This document shows positions 38,179-46,827 of a stretch of DNA of 64,000 bases, piece after piece. Numbering within the stretch: the first letter of the stretch is position 1; each line of letters opens with the position of its first letter. Source of the DNA: a virus. Under the pieces are notes generated by a model. It was not told the origin of the DNA and searched no databases. It worked only from the letters and a program-made list of their open reading frames with translations. Both the position numbers and the translations under genes were made by a program. The stretch spans positions 22,912-86,911 of the IMG/VR virus record IMGVR_UViG_3300046170_000450; one strand, 5' to 3'.

Positions 38179-39004
38179 GTACACAGCAAAGTTCGATTTT
38201 GAAATTAAAGCCTGCGAAGAAATTTCAGGCATTAATGTAAGTAAGGCTAATATTGAAAATTTAAGAGAGTTGATACCAACCTCTGTAGATTTAGAAAAGA
38301 ATATTGACTTGATGGGCGTGGCATTTAACGCTGCGGTTGTTAACGAGTTTAATAAGAATGGCGATGGGATTGATACAAAAACAGCAATCGATTCAGTTCA
38401 GCAGTTTATTCATAAACCAACAAATATCGAGCATAACAAGAAAAAAGTTGTTGGTCATATTGTAAATGCTGGCTTTAGCGATTACTCTGATAGCTCTATC
38501 TTGATTAATGTTGATGAAAACGAAAAAGATGCATTTAATATCGCTTTGGGTGCTGTGGTATATAAGACCGTAGACAAAGAATTTTTTGAAATACTAGAGA
38601 AAAGTACCGACCCAAAAAACAAAATGCACAATACGGTTTCTGCGAGTTGGGAAATTGGGTTTAGCGAATATAAAATCGCAGTAGGCAGTAAGAATCTCAA
38701 GGACGCAGAAATTATTTCTGATCCCGATCAAGTAAGGGAAATGAAAGGGATGCTGAGAGCCTTTGGAGGCAAAGGGAAGACCGAAGATGGTCGTCCAGTC
38801 TACCGACTCATCACTGGTCAAGTTTATCCCCTGGGCATAGGATTTACTATGAAGCCAGCTGCAAATGTTAAGGGTGTAATCAGTCAAGAGCACAAGCTCG
38901 ATGAACCCAAAAACAAAAACTCTAATCAAGGGACAAGCCTCACAATTAGAAAAAACGTCAAAGAAAATTTCACAAAAATTAAAAAATACTGTAAACAATA
39001 CTAA
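38171..39004 (+). CDS. probable prohead protease-like protein
   Basis: The 277-residue protein contains FIHKPTNIEHNKKKVVGHIV (about residues 77-96) and downstream MHNTVSASWEIGFSEYKI, as in phage capsid maturation proteases and related proteins of the 'H.PTNIEH....VVGHI' type. The start overlaps the preceding gene. The C-terminus is lysine-rich. It is immediately followed by a scaffold-like gene, the usual head-gene order. Catalytic residues cannot be assigned with certainty, so the role is likely rather than proven. Confidence 0.6.
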   Translation: MHKYTAKFDFEIKACEEISGINVSKANIENLRELIPTSVDLEKNIDLMGVAFNAAVVNEFNKNGDGIDTKTAIDSVQQFIHKPTNIEHNKKKVVGHIVNAGFSDYSDSSILINVDENEKDAFNIALGAVVYKTVDKEFFEILEKSTDPKNKMHNTVSASWEIGFSEYKIAVGSKNLKDAEIISDPDQVREMKGMLRAFGGKGKTEDGRPVYRLITGQVYPLGIGFTMKPAANVKGVISQEHKLDEPKNKNSNQGTSLTIRKNVKENFTKIKKYCKQY

Positions 39005-39008
39005 AATT

Positions 39009-39713
39009 ATGGAACTAGAAACTCTACTATCAGAATTAAAAGACTCTCTTGCGGAAAAGAAATTTTCTGAAGAAGCTGTCGCTGGCATGACTTCGACATT
39101 TGCCGAAGCCATTAAACAAAAAGATGATGAGTACAAAGCTTCTCTTGAAGCTGCGGAACAAGAGAAGGCTGAAATCGCTTCTGCGAGAGAAGAGCTTCAA
39201 GCTTCCGTAGAGGCTATCAAGGAGGAACTTAAAGCTGCTCAAGAGCGCATCGAATCTTTCGAGGCGGAAAAGAAGGCTGAAGAAGCAGTTGCTCGCTTCA
39301 ATGCTCGTATGGAAGAAATTGATTCCATTTACGATCTTGCAGAAAGTGATAGCTCATTTATTGCAGAAAAGATTAAGGGTCTTGATGACACTGAAGAGTC
39401 TTTTGCATCATTTAAGGATGAGCTTACTATTTTCTGGGCATCAAAAAACAAGGAAGCTAAAGCAAAACAAGAAGAAGCTATCGCCGCTCGCGTCGAAGCT
39501 GAAATCGAAAAGCGCCTCAACACAGCAGAAGCATCAGAAGCTACTGAAGCTAAAGAAGAAGCAGTTGCTGAAGAAGTAGACGTTGAAGAAGCTCTTGAAA
39601 ATGCAGAAGCTACCGAAGAAGCTCTTCCTAACAATAATGAAGCCCAAGCTTCAAATAAAACTTTTAAGGATAAGTTCGCTGCTGCGTTTAGCCGTGAAAA
39701 TATTCTTGGATAA
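39009..39713 (+). CDS. scaffold-like protein
   Basis: The ATG at 39009 is chosen because it lies 4 nt past the previous stop. The 234-residue product is nearly all helical and acidic (KQKDDEYKASLEAAEQEKAE, EEELKAAQERIESFEAEKKA), with Ala/Glu-rich repeats and a basic C-terminal end (NKTFKDKFAAAFSRENILG) typical of capsid-binding scaffold tails. It would guide procapsid assembly and then be removed by the protease. Confidence 0.75.
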   Translation: MELETLLSELKDSLAEKKFSEEAVAGMTSTFAEAIKQKDDEYKASLEAAEQEKAEIASAREELQASVEAIKEELKAAQERIESFEAEKKAEEAVARFNARMEEIDSIYDLAESDSSFIAEKIKGLDDTEESFASFKDELTIFWASKNKEAKAKQEEAIAARVEAEIEKRLNTAEASEATEAKEEAVAEEVDVEEALENAEATEEALPNNNEAQASNKTFKDKFAAAFSRENILG

Positions 39714-39743
39714 ATAAAAAACTAAATTTAACTAAAAAAAATT

Positions 39744-40365
39744 ATGGCACTAAGATTACTTCCATTCAGACAGTATGACGAGCAAGACGTTGTTAACGTT
39801 TTTCGCTCTCCAAAACGCCGATGTTCTTGAGTCCACCACTGGTGACGGCAAGGGTTCTAACGGTGTTTTCGTCAAGGTCACTGACGGTAACTTCGACCAA
39901 GATGTTATTACTTACGGTTCTAACAGCTATCTTGGCAAGACAGATTACCCTCACGTCGGTGGCGACATGTATCCTACCAACCCTCTTGAAGTTGCTGCTG
40001 CTGCTTCTGGCGAAATCCCTCTTGGATTGACCCTGAATCAAACAGCGAAGACTGATGAGAATGGTGAGAAACTTCTTTATAACGCAACCAAGAAAGAAGA
40101 GCTTCAGGCTGTTCTTCCTGGCCAAAGCGTACCTGTTGCAACTAAAGGTATCTTTACCTTGAGCGCAAACGCAATCGAAGGTGGCGCAGCTTCTGTGTTC
40201 ACTGTCGGTGACGGCTTTGAAGTTGCTGGTGATGGCACTTTAGGTCCTGCTACTGCGGGTTCTGCTGAGTCTCTCGGTATGGTTCTTGGAACTGGCTCAC
40301 GCTCTTCCCAGGGTGGCCTTACTGACCAGTTCGCTGGTGATTATGTTATCGTCAAACTTGGTTAA
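39744..40365 (+). pseudogene. head decoration protein gene with one frame shift
   Basis: The N-terminus MALRLLPFRQYDEQDVVNVF reads in one frame from 39744 and fails at a T5 run near 39802. A natural continuation, ALQNADVLESTTGDGKGSNG, reads in the +1 frame to 40365. Removing one T restores a decoration-type protein of about 206 residues with beta-rich repeats. A sequencing error in the homopolymer is most likely; programmed +1 slippage is less so. It precedes the major capsid gene, as decoration genes often do. Confidence 0.65.
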
Positions 40366-40385
40366 TACGAAAGGAACTTTATAAT

Positions 40386-41477
40386 ATGAAAATTACTTTG
40401 AAAAATACTCCAGAACAAGTCGAGCTTATCAAGGCTATGGCTTCTCGCAACCGTGACGTTGCTTACGAAGCTCAAACTGCCCTTGCTGAGTTTATCGGAC
40501 CTGTTCTCGCAGAAGTTATCAACAATGCACCTGCGTTGTCTAACCTCTTTACTACTCTTCAGTACAACGCTGATGACAATCCTTCGATTCCGTTGGATCT
40601 GTATTTCGACGTTTCTGATGAAGACTATGTTCAAGTTTATAGCCAAAGCCGTGCTGGTGGTCTTCCTACTTCGGAAGTTCTTCCAACATCTTCGGAGCTC
40701 AAGATCGCTACTTATAGCCTTGATTCCGCTGTGAGCTTTGATCGTCGTTATGCTGCTAAGAGCCGCATGGACGTTGTTGCTAAAACAATGACTCGTGTTG
40801 CACAAGAAATTCTTCTTAAGCAAAACAAGATCTCTGCTAATGTTGTAATGAAAGCTCTTGCTAACGCTGAAACTAACGGCTTCAAGCACGTTCAGTCTTC
40901 TGCTGCTGCTGACCGTTTCGTTCTTGCTGACCTTAACAGCATGATCACTCGCTCGAAGAGAATTGTTACCTCTTTCGTTGGTGGCACTCCTGACGCTCGT
41001 CAGGGTCGTGGTGTAACCGATATCGTTTGCTCTCCTGAAATCGTGGAAGAGCTTCGTGCTATCGCTTACAATCCAATCAACACCAAAGTAGCCCCTGCTG
41101 GCGCTGGTACTGATTCGGTTCGTACTGCTGACGTTATAGCTGAACAAGCTTATAGTGCTGCTGGCGCTCCTGAGTTCTACGGTATCAATGTTATCGAACT
41201 TAACGAGTTTGGTGATGGACAGAAGTTCAACACTACTTTCGACAACAGCTACGCTGGTTCTTTCACTCCTGCTAGTGAGCAGATTGTTGTTGGTATCGAC
41301 CGTAGCCGCGAAGCATTGGTTCGCCCAGTTGCTGTTGACGCTGAAAACGGTGGTGAGTTTAGCCTCATCGCTGATGACCAGTACAGCATTCGCCAAAGCA
41401 AGATCGGATACTTCGGTTCTCTTGAAGAGGGTCGTATCGTTCTTGATGACCGCGCTCTTGTTGGTTGCATCGTTTAA
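40386..41477 (+). CDS. major capsid protein
   Basis: The 363-residue protein follows scaffold and decoration genes and precedes an intrinsic terminator. It contains a long N-terminal helix (NTPEQVELIKAMASRNRDVA), the AYEAQTALAEFIGPVLAEVI segment, a beta-rich P-like domain and a C-terminal AREAL-type strand. Codon use is shifted towards C- and T-ending optimal codons compared with neighbours, as expected for the most abundant virion protein. An HK97-like fold is likely but not proven from sequence alone. Confidence 0.75.
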   Translation: MKITLKNTPEQVELIKAMASRNRDVAYEAQTALAEFIGPVLAEVINNAPALSNLFTTLQYNADDNPSIPLDLYFDVSDEDYVQVYSQSRAGGLPTSEVLPTSSELKIATYSLDSAVSFDRRYAAKSRMDVVAKTMTRVAQEILLKQNKISANVVMKALANAETNGFKHVQSSAAADRFVLADLNSMITRSKRIVTSFVGGTPDARQGRGVTDIVCSPEIVEELRAIAYNPINTKVAPAGAGTDSVRTADVIAEQAYSAAGAPEFYGINVIELNEFGDGQKFNTTFDNSYAGSFTPASEQIVVGIDRSREALVRPVAVDAENGGEFSLIADDQYSIRQSKIGYFGSLEEGRIVLDDRALVGCIV

Positions 41478-41499
41478 TCGAACAAAACACTTAAAACTA

Positions 41500-41527
41500 A
41501 GCCGTCCCGAAAGGGGCGGCTTTTTTT
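41500..41527 (+). terminator. intrinsic terminator after the capsid gene
   Basis: AGCCGTCCC-GAAA-GGGGCGGCT followed by T7. A GTGTAA element begins directly after it. Confidence 0.85.
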
Positions 41528-41533
41528 GTGTAA
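41528..41533 (+). promoter_or_regulatory. GTGTAA late element after the capsid terminator
   Basis: TTTTTGTGTAATATT, immediately after the terminator T-run and 29 nt before the ATG at 41563. Confidence 0.6.
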
Positions 41534-41562
41534 TATTTACGCTTTTGTTTTATCATAAGTGT

Positions 41563-42225
41563 ATGGATAATATATCAAAAAAAATTAATGAAGAGGGAAG
41601 CAAGTGCGAACAATTGCCCGAAGCTATCCCTGTGGACGAAGAAAAAGTAAAAGAGTTCATGAAGAAAGTCCAGGAAACAATTAATGCAGACGAGAGAGAT
41701 ATTGCGACTGCAGTTGAAAACGACGAACCTAATAACGAAGAAATGCAGAAGAGTGTTCAGGCTAACACTTTGGACAGCTTAAACTATGCAGATGGAAAAC
41801 AAAGGGATGAAATTGATGAAATTGAAGCCAAAGAAAAGCTAATGGGTGTAGATGTCATTTCTCCGTTTGGCACAAGTAATCCCAAAGTTTTTAAAAGAAA
41901 GCTAGAGTCCATGGGGCATGTTAGAAAATCAACACTCGCAGAAAAAACAGGAACAAGAGTTTTTGCGGATGAAGAAATGCAGAACGAAGCTCTAATTAGA
42001 GCTTTTCACGAATGGAGGGGAAGCAATTGGGGGTCGACAGGGAGTAAGACTCAAGCCAAAGCGAAGATGCTTGCGTCCGATTCCGTGCAGGACTTTGAGA
42101 ATAAACTCAAAAGAAAAACCCTATCTGAACTTCAAGAAATGGCAATGAAGTTGGGGTTTACTCCAAGTTTCGATAGGATTAGACTAATATCAGCCTTAAG
42201 GCAGGAATATCTTAAGAGGAGTTGA
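41563..42225 (+). CDS. hypothetical protein with SAP-like C-terminus (220 aa)
   Basis: The start at 41563 is chosen over a longer frame that antedates the terminator. An acidic, disordered N-terminal 110 residues leads to a more ordered half. The C-terminus (LKRKTLSELQEMAMKLGFTP ... FDRIRLISALRQEYLKRS) resembles an SAP/HeH two-helix DNA-binding motif, also present in the next gene. A role in head completion or DNA attachment is possible. Confidence 0.5.
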   Translation: MDNISKKINEEGSKCEQLPEAIPVDEEKVKEFMKKVQETINADERDIATAVENDEPNNEEMQKSVQANTLDSLNYADGKQRDEIDEIEAKEKLMGVDVISPFGTSNPKVFKRKLESMGHVRKSTLAEKTGTRVFADEEMQNEALIRAFHEWRGSNWGSTGSKTQAKAKMLASDSVQDFENKLKRKTLSELQEMAMKLGFTPSFDRIRLISALRQEYLKRS

Positions 42226-42232
42226 TTTTTTA

Positions 42233-42238
42233 GTGTAA
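42233..42238 (+). promoter_or_regulatory. GTGTAA late element
   Basis: TTTTAGTGTAATATA, 8 nt before the ATG at 42247. Confidence 0.7.
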
Positions 42239-42246
42239 TATACTAT

Positions 42247-42504
42247 ATGAAAAACGAATCAGAAAATGTTTTAGATGGTCTGACTCTAGCCAATGGGAAA
42301 GAGGAAGTTGAAAAAGCCACCACCCCAAAGAAAAAAAAAGCCAAGAAAGCGGCCAAAAAATCTACTCAAAAAACAAAATATTCCTACGACGAATTGAAGG
42401 GAAAAAAGCCCCATCAGCTTGAGGCAATATGTAAAGAATTAAATATTTTAATAGAGAGATTTAATAAGCTTGAAGTTATTAAAAATATTTTAGATAAAAA
42501 TTAA
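42247..42504 (+). CDS. lysine-rich SAP/HeH-like protein (85 aa)
   Basis: The middle is a run of Lys and Ala (KKKKAKKAAKKSTQKTKYSY) and the end is an SAP/HeH-like helix pair (LKGKKPHQLEAICKELNILI). A DNA-binding role is likely. It is followed 1 nt later by the next gene. Confidence 0.55.
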   Translation: MKNESENVLDGLTLANGKEEVEKATTPKKKKAKKAAKKSTQKTKYSYDELKGKKPHQLEAICKELNILIERFNKLEVIKNILDKN

Positions 42505-42505
42505 T

Positions 42506-42970
42506 ATGGGAAACATCGGAGATTTAGCTAACTCTATTTATATTAATGAATTTGATTCCTCTGGAGTAGCGGTTGAATCTATTTCTGGGTGGATTGAAAA
42601 CAATATTGGCCAACTGAATAATGCAATCTACACTAGTTTTTCTGGGGTTAGCGGCATCGTTGATGGACTAAATCTTGAAGAGCAAAGCATCTTAAGGGAG
42701 ATGTATTTGTATCACTACTACACTAAACAAACAAGAAATACAATTCGTGGCATTGCCAATGACACGAATGGCAACATTCTGAGCGTCAGGGATGGCGACA
42801 ATGCCATTACTTTTGTAAATAAGAACGAAGTGTCCAAGGTCTACAAAAATCTCGCTCAGGACGCAAATGAAAAGCTTATGGACTTAGTGTCTAGATACAA
42901 TAATTACCGAGCCAGCCCAAGACAAGTTGGAGGAATTGAGTCGAGAGCGCAAGCATCTGACACTGATTAA
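42506..42970 (+). CDS. hypothetical head-tail connector-like protein (154 aa)
   Basis: A largely helical protein (GWIENNIGQLNNAIYTSFSG, EEQSILREMYLYHYYTKQTR) with a short beta hairpin. Size and place after the capsid genes suit a head-tail adaptor of the gp6/gp15 type, but no motif proves it. A strong terminator follows. Confidence 0.45.
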   Translation: MGNIGDLANSIYINEFDSSGVAVESISGWIENNIGQLNNAIYTSFSGVSGIVDGLNLEEQSILREMYLYHYYTKQTRNTIRGIANDTNGNILSVRDGDNAITFVNKNEVSKVYKNLAQDANEKLMDLVSRYNNYRASPRQVGGIESRAQASDTD

Positions 42971-42994
42971 TTACCCCCAGAGTATATCTCTGAT

Positions 42995-43033
42995 AGCGTA
43001 ATCATTGCATAGCAGCGGTGGTTGCGCTTTTTT
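42995..43033 (+). terminator. intrinsic terminator of the head operon
   Basis: A ten-base-pair stem (AGCGTAATCA / TGGTTGCGCT) followed by T6. Confidence 0.75.
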
Positions 43034-43046
43034 ATGGGCACAAAAA

Positions 43047-43072
43047 AACCCCGTCGAATTCGACGGGGTTAG
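43047..43072 (-). terminator. intrinsic terminator of the tail-tube gene
   Basis: Perfect palindrome AACCCCGTCGAATTCGACGGGGTT with T7 on the - strand. With the + terminator it forms a convergent pair. Confidence 0.85.
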
Positions 43073-43100
43073 TTTTAAATGTTGAAGGGCTTCTTATCTA

Positions 43101-44525
43101 TTAGCTCAAGCTTACAGAGGCGCTGATTGCATCACTTACACTTGCGTCAGTGGGAGAAAATACAAGAGACGTCGCTTGACCGCTAAGGCCTGTGATACCC
43201 AATGCGCCAGCATTACCTGTGATTGTTCCACCGCCAACTGAAGTTAAGTCAAGGTCTGCGCTGCCAGTATAACTAGTAACAAATGAACGACTTGATTGCC
43301 CGTGGACATATCCAACTGTTTTAGAGTCTCCAGAAGCAATACTTACCCCATTAACAACAACTGTTTCACTTGGTGTGAGACCGCCATCACTAATAACGAC
43401 AGGCTGAAGAGCAAATTTTGCATCAGTATTTTTACCAGAGAAGAAAACGTTATTTTCTAAGTCGTCTGGACCACCTACAGAAACACTAAATGTCATATCT
43501 ACGGTTTTGTTAGGCCCTACGCTAGAACTAAACGATTCAGAGTCAAGCTTTAGATTTGTAAGTTTGTAAATAGCAGATTTATCTCCAGCAGGGTCTTTAA
43601 TTGTAATCTGTGCAGAAGGGATAAAGCTGTCGTCTGCAATAATGTCAGTCAAAGATCTTTCTGCGGTCTCGTTAACGATTGCAGAAACAGACAAAGTTGG
43701 AGTAATTGGAAAGTCTACGGTTCTAGCAAACGGGAATCTAGTGCCAAGTCTTTCAATTGGGCTTCTGCTAAGTGGAATACTCAAAGAAACACTTTGAACG
43801 TGAGCGCCGTCAGTTCCGTCGATCGTTGCGATGGTATCATTGTTGGCGTTAGCCAAATCAAAAATAACGTCTGCTGGTCTCAGCGCTGTAGTTGTCCCTT
43901 CGTCAGTACCAGGGTCTGCTGGTCTAATTTCAATACCATTACCAGCGGTTTGATTAGCGATTGGCGTACCTGAAATTGGATCGATACCAGCGCCAGTAAA
44001 GTTGCCAGAAAATCCATCATTAGTTCCAGTTACATCTGCTGATGCGTTGATATTGGAACCCTCAAAAGAAACTGTGATTGTAGGAAACCCTCCAACAGAA
44101 GCTTCAAGTGAATAATCTGTAACGAATGCATTACCAATCCCGATGGAGCCAAAAGATCCAGTACTAAAATTAGCATCTTTACCCTCTGGACTAGTCATAA
44201 TATAAAGGTTTTGACCGCTAGAAGAAGTAATTTGTCCAGAAACAAAGCCAACATTAAGGTTGGAGTTGGAGAAATTTAAAGCTTCTTCGTTGAATCCATC
44301 CGTGAGATAGTATGAAACATCAGCAGATACTGTTGGTGCTTCAAGGATCAACGAATCGATTCTGGATAATTGTCCGAACTGATTAATGTCAGTTCGCGAA
44401 ACGTTAAATGAATAATTCGCGGATTGAACTCTGCGAAGTTGCATGTGGTCCTGCTTGCTTGTAGAGTTGATTTCTTTACTTGCGAAGAGGGCTTCTGATT
44501 GATAAATGACTCTATTTCTGCTCAT
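43101..44525 (-). CDS. tail-tube-like protein
   Basis: The 474-residue beta-rich protein has two similar halves. Each has a strand-rich core with 'Q(S/L)VSLSIPLSRSPIERLG'-type and 'PTLSVSAIVNETAERSLTDI' segments, as in phage tail-tube proteins that assemble as hexamers. A C-terminal Ig-like extension (VVNGVSIASGDSKTVGYVHG ... VSDAISASVSLS) may decorate the tube. It is the best major tail protein candidate. A CTGTAA variant of the late element (ATTTACAG at 44540-44545) lies 15 nt before the start. It is on the strand opposite to its neighbours. Confidence 0.6.
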   Translation of the reverse strand: MSRNRVIYQSEALFASKEINSTSKQDHMQLRRVQSANYSFNVSRTDINQFGQLSRIDSLILEAPTVSADVSYYLTDGFNEEALNFSNSNLNVGFVSGQITSSSGQNLYIMTSPEGKDANFSTGSFGSIGIGNAFVTDYSLEASVGGFPTITVSFEGSNINASADVTGTNDGFSGNFTGAGIDPISGTPIANQTAGNGIEIRPADPGTDEGTTTALRPADVIFDLANANNDTIATIDGTDGAHVQSVSLSIPLSRSPIERLGTRFPFARTVDFPITPTLSVSAIVNETAERSLTDIIADDSFIPSAQITIKDPAGDKSAIYKLTNLKLDSESFSSSVGPNKTVDMTFSVSVGGPDDLENNVFFSGKNTDAKFALQPVVISDGGLTPSETVVVNGVSIASGDSKTVGYVHGQSSRSFVTSYTGSADLDLTSVGGGTITGNAGALGITGLSGQATSLVFSPTDASVSDAISASVSLS

Positions 44526-44574
44526 AATTTATGTCTATATTTACAGTTAAAAATTTAAAATGTGAAATGTGAAA

Positions 44575-45422
44575 TTAAGAACGAGGAAACCTATTTGCAG
44601 AAACCTCAAAATCTATAAATCCGATTTTTAAATTTCCAGGTATTATTCCTTGTTTTTTTTCTGAAAATTTAGAGACCGTCACATCTTCTATGTAATAAGG
44701 ATTTGCAGTTAAATAAGTATTTGCTAAATTTGTATAATTATATAAACCGTTTTTAATATCACCATATTCGGTTGAGGGGTGTTTAGAAAATGGTATTTTG
44801 GAGATAATCTTTCTGGAGGAATCTGCAAATATAGATAAAGCTCCATCAAGTTGATAAGAATTTTCAGCTAAAACGATAGCTTTAACGATATTTGTTGTTT
44901 TTTCTTCTCCGCCAAAGGCGAAACCTTCATTTCTCATATATTCGCAATTTAAAAATATAGCTGGAGCCATTTGATCGTATGGATTAACTCCAGTTTCTGT
45001 TTTTGCGTATCTGCTATTTAATTCAAATTTGTTTTCTAAAATTAAATCTTCTTCAGTTTCGTTCGTTAAATAAATATTAAAATCTTTTACGGCAAAACTT
45101 CCAGTAATAGTATTGTTTGTTCCAAAATTACCACCTGTTTCAATGATTCTTCCGTTTCAAAATCAAAATAATTCCATCGTTTCTGCCGCTACCCATAAGA
45201 GATGATGGTATTATTGGATTTGTGTCTCCATTTATTGAAGAATCGTTTACCCCATTGCTTATATGGGCTTGAATAAGATTTGTACTCATTCGGGAGTCTG
45301 GTATCATCAGAATAATAAAAAGATCCTGTTTGGTTGGAATAAGCCTCTCCCTTCTGAAGGAGCTCGTGGTCGAACCAAAGCATGAAACTTGTCATGAGTT
45401 CGTGTTGATACTGTGGTTTCAT
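44575..45422 (-). pseudogene. frameshifted virion gene near the tail-tube gene
   Basis: The start MKPQYQHELMTSFMLWFDHE and the C-terminal 131 residues (MAPAIFLNCEYMRNEG to SANRFPRS) read well, but the frame changes near 45250 and near 45155. The intermediate frame reads GVNDSSINGDTNPIIPSSL. Upstream of the C-terminal part the frame continues through SFAVKDFNIYLTNETEEDLI. Together they make one protein of about 280 residues, probably a head-tail connector or tail terminator. At least two indels are needed. Confidence 0.6.
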
Positions 45423-45431
45423 AAAGATATT

Positions 45432-45437
45432 TTACAC
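45432..45437 (-). promoter_or_regulatory. GTGTAA late element
   Basis: ATAAGTGTAAAATAT on the - strand, 9 nt before the ATG at 45422. It overlaps the stop of the upstream gene. Confidence 0.65.
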
Positions 45438-45975
45438 TTATATCTGCAGGTTTGAAAATTCTTTTTCATACCTTTTAATTAAATCAGATATATATTTTAC
45501 ATTTTTGAATTTTGATTTTTTCCTAACTCTTTCTTGGGGACTGGATTCCTAAGCCAGATCTACTGTTGCTGTCTCTTTTCTTAAATAAAATCCAAGTCCA
45601 GATATTCCAGTTTCAATTCCTTTCGCCCAGCTACGGCCAGCTGCCCAAGGCATTGGGGTGCAGCAAAAATATCTTTTGCTGATCGGTATGTTAATTCTAT
45701 AATTTATTCTTTTTGTTGGATGCGTTTAGATAATCAAAGGATCGTTCTGTTCTAGGATCTTAAAATTGGTTCTATTGGATCATCTCTAGAATCAAAACCT
45801 ATAAAGGAAAACAAATTTCCGCTTCCCCCGCCTAAGTGTGCCACTTGATGTTTGTTTGCTTCAATGCCCCCTTTTATTTCTATAGTCACTGGGTGGTTTA
45901 AAAATTCAGCTATCATTTCATTTTTCTTCTTTTGAAAAGCCTCTTGAAAAATTTTCTGATTTCTGGCCGTAACTT
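45438..45975 (-). pseudogene. frameshifted neck/tail-completion-like gene
   Basis: A continuous N-terminal part reads VTARNQKIFQEAFQKKKNEM and IAEFLNHPVTIEIKGGIEAN, then a glycine-rich loop (LGGGSGNLFSFIGFDSRDDP). The frame changes near 45760 to THPTKRINYRINIPISKRYF and AAGRSWAKGIETGISGLGFY, and again near 45550. The end is KNVKYISDLIKRYEKEFSNL. It is probably one protein of about 175 residues with a tail-completion look. The start is uncertain because indels also affect the region just upstream. Confidence 0.5.
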
Positions 45976-45989
45976 GAGGAGGCTAGATT

Positions 45990-46484
45990 TTTGTTTATTT
46001 CTGACTGTCAAATTTAAGGATAGCCATTATTCTTCAATTGGGGAAGATAAAAATGATAATATTGTGGGCCAAAAATACCAGTTGGATTGCCTTTACTGTC
46101 ATGGTGTATTTTCGACCTTCAAATTCGCACCTCTTTGCCTCTTTTAAAATCTCAAACCCATCTTGCATCTACGGTTATTCTAACAGAGCCATCAATTAAA
46201 TTCTATACCTAATTGAGAGTCTATTGTCCTCCCAGCTAAGTTTTGTTCTCTTGATTTATGTATTTGATTCTTGCTTTTATTATGTGGCTAACAACGTTTT
46301 AGTGGTTGAGGTTTCTCCCCCGCTTGTTTTACCATAAATCCCATTGTATTCAGAACTGGCGGCAATTAATATTTTTCTTCCTTCTTCATAAACGGTAATA
46401 TTTCTAGCGAAAGGTTTCGTGAATATCATCAATGATAGCTTTAATTGTGTTTTTCTGAGAATCTGATATGAGAGAAGTCGGCAT
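45990..46484 (-). pseudogene. frameshifted head-tail connector-like gene
   Basis: The start MPTSLISDSQKNTIKAIIDD reads for 25 codons, then the frame changes near 46410 to ARNITVYEEGRKILIAASSE. It changes again near 46300, 46200 and 46145. Later pieces read GSVRITVDA, then FEGRKYTMTVKGNPTGIFGP and QYYHFYLPQLKNNGYP. One protein of about 160 residues is implied, with a connector-like beta-rich end. The 3' boundary is approximate. Its late element overlaps the divergent one for the + strand gene. Confidence 0.55.
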
Positions 46485-46492
46485 GTCTACTT

Positions 46493-46498
46493 TTACAC
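46493..46498 (-). promoter_or_regulatory. GTGTAA late element, divergent pair (left)
   Basis: AAAAAGTGTAAAAGT on the - strand, 8 nt before the ATG at 46484. With the + element it makes an inverted repeat TTTACAC-T6-GTGTAAA. Confidence 0.65.
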
Positions 46499-46504
46499 TT
46501 TTTT

Positions 46505-46510
46505 GTGTAA
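46505..46510 (+). promoter_or_regulatory. GTGTAA late element, divergent pair (right)
   Basis: TTTTTGTGTAAAGTA, 23 nt before the ATG at 46534, which has an ATAAGGA ribosome site. Confidence 0.6.
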
Positions 46511-46533
46511 AGTAATTCAGGTATAAGGATATT

Positions 46534-46824
46534 ATGATTGCAAAGGAATTTTTGTATGATCGTTCGGATCATCATATTAGGTATTTATTCAAGTCTTTTT
46601 TGCAGACCCTGGAGGAGATGCAGAAAGTTCATGAGATAAATTTTGTAAAATTATATGACTCTCTGCCAGAAGAGCATCATAACTTAATTGAAATGGCTGA
46701 TTATTTTGATGAGAAATATTACGAACTGTACAGAAAAAGAATTTTAGATATTGGAAATTCTGTTTTGCGAGATTATAATAGTGAGTTAGAAAATCTAACA
46801 GTAGAATTCAGATTTAAACAATAA
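46534..46824 (+). CDS. small helical protein upstream of the chaperone (96 aa)
   Basis: A 96-residue acidic helical protein (DHHIRYLFKSFLQTLEEMQK, EEHHNLIEMADYFDEKYYEL) whose gene lies 3 nt before the chaperone-like gene. Tail-assembly partner proteins are often small and helical. No family is recognised. Confidence 0.5.
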   Translation: MIAKEFLYDRSDHHIRYLFKSFLQTLEEMQKVHEINFVKLYDSLPEEHHNLIEMADYFDEKYYELYRKRILDIGNSVLRDYNSELENLTVEFRFKQ

Positions 46825-46827
46825 GGC

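Noticed and set aside
40362-41396. Long 344-codon open frame on the - strand over the capsid gene
   Set aside because: It is a shadow of the major capsid gene; the product is low-complexity Ser/Thr-rich and has no promoter or ribosome site.
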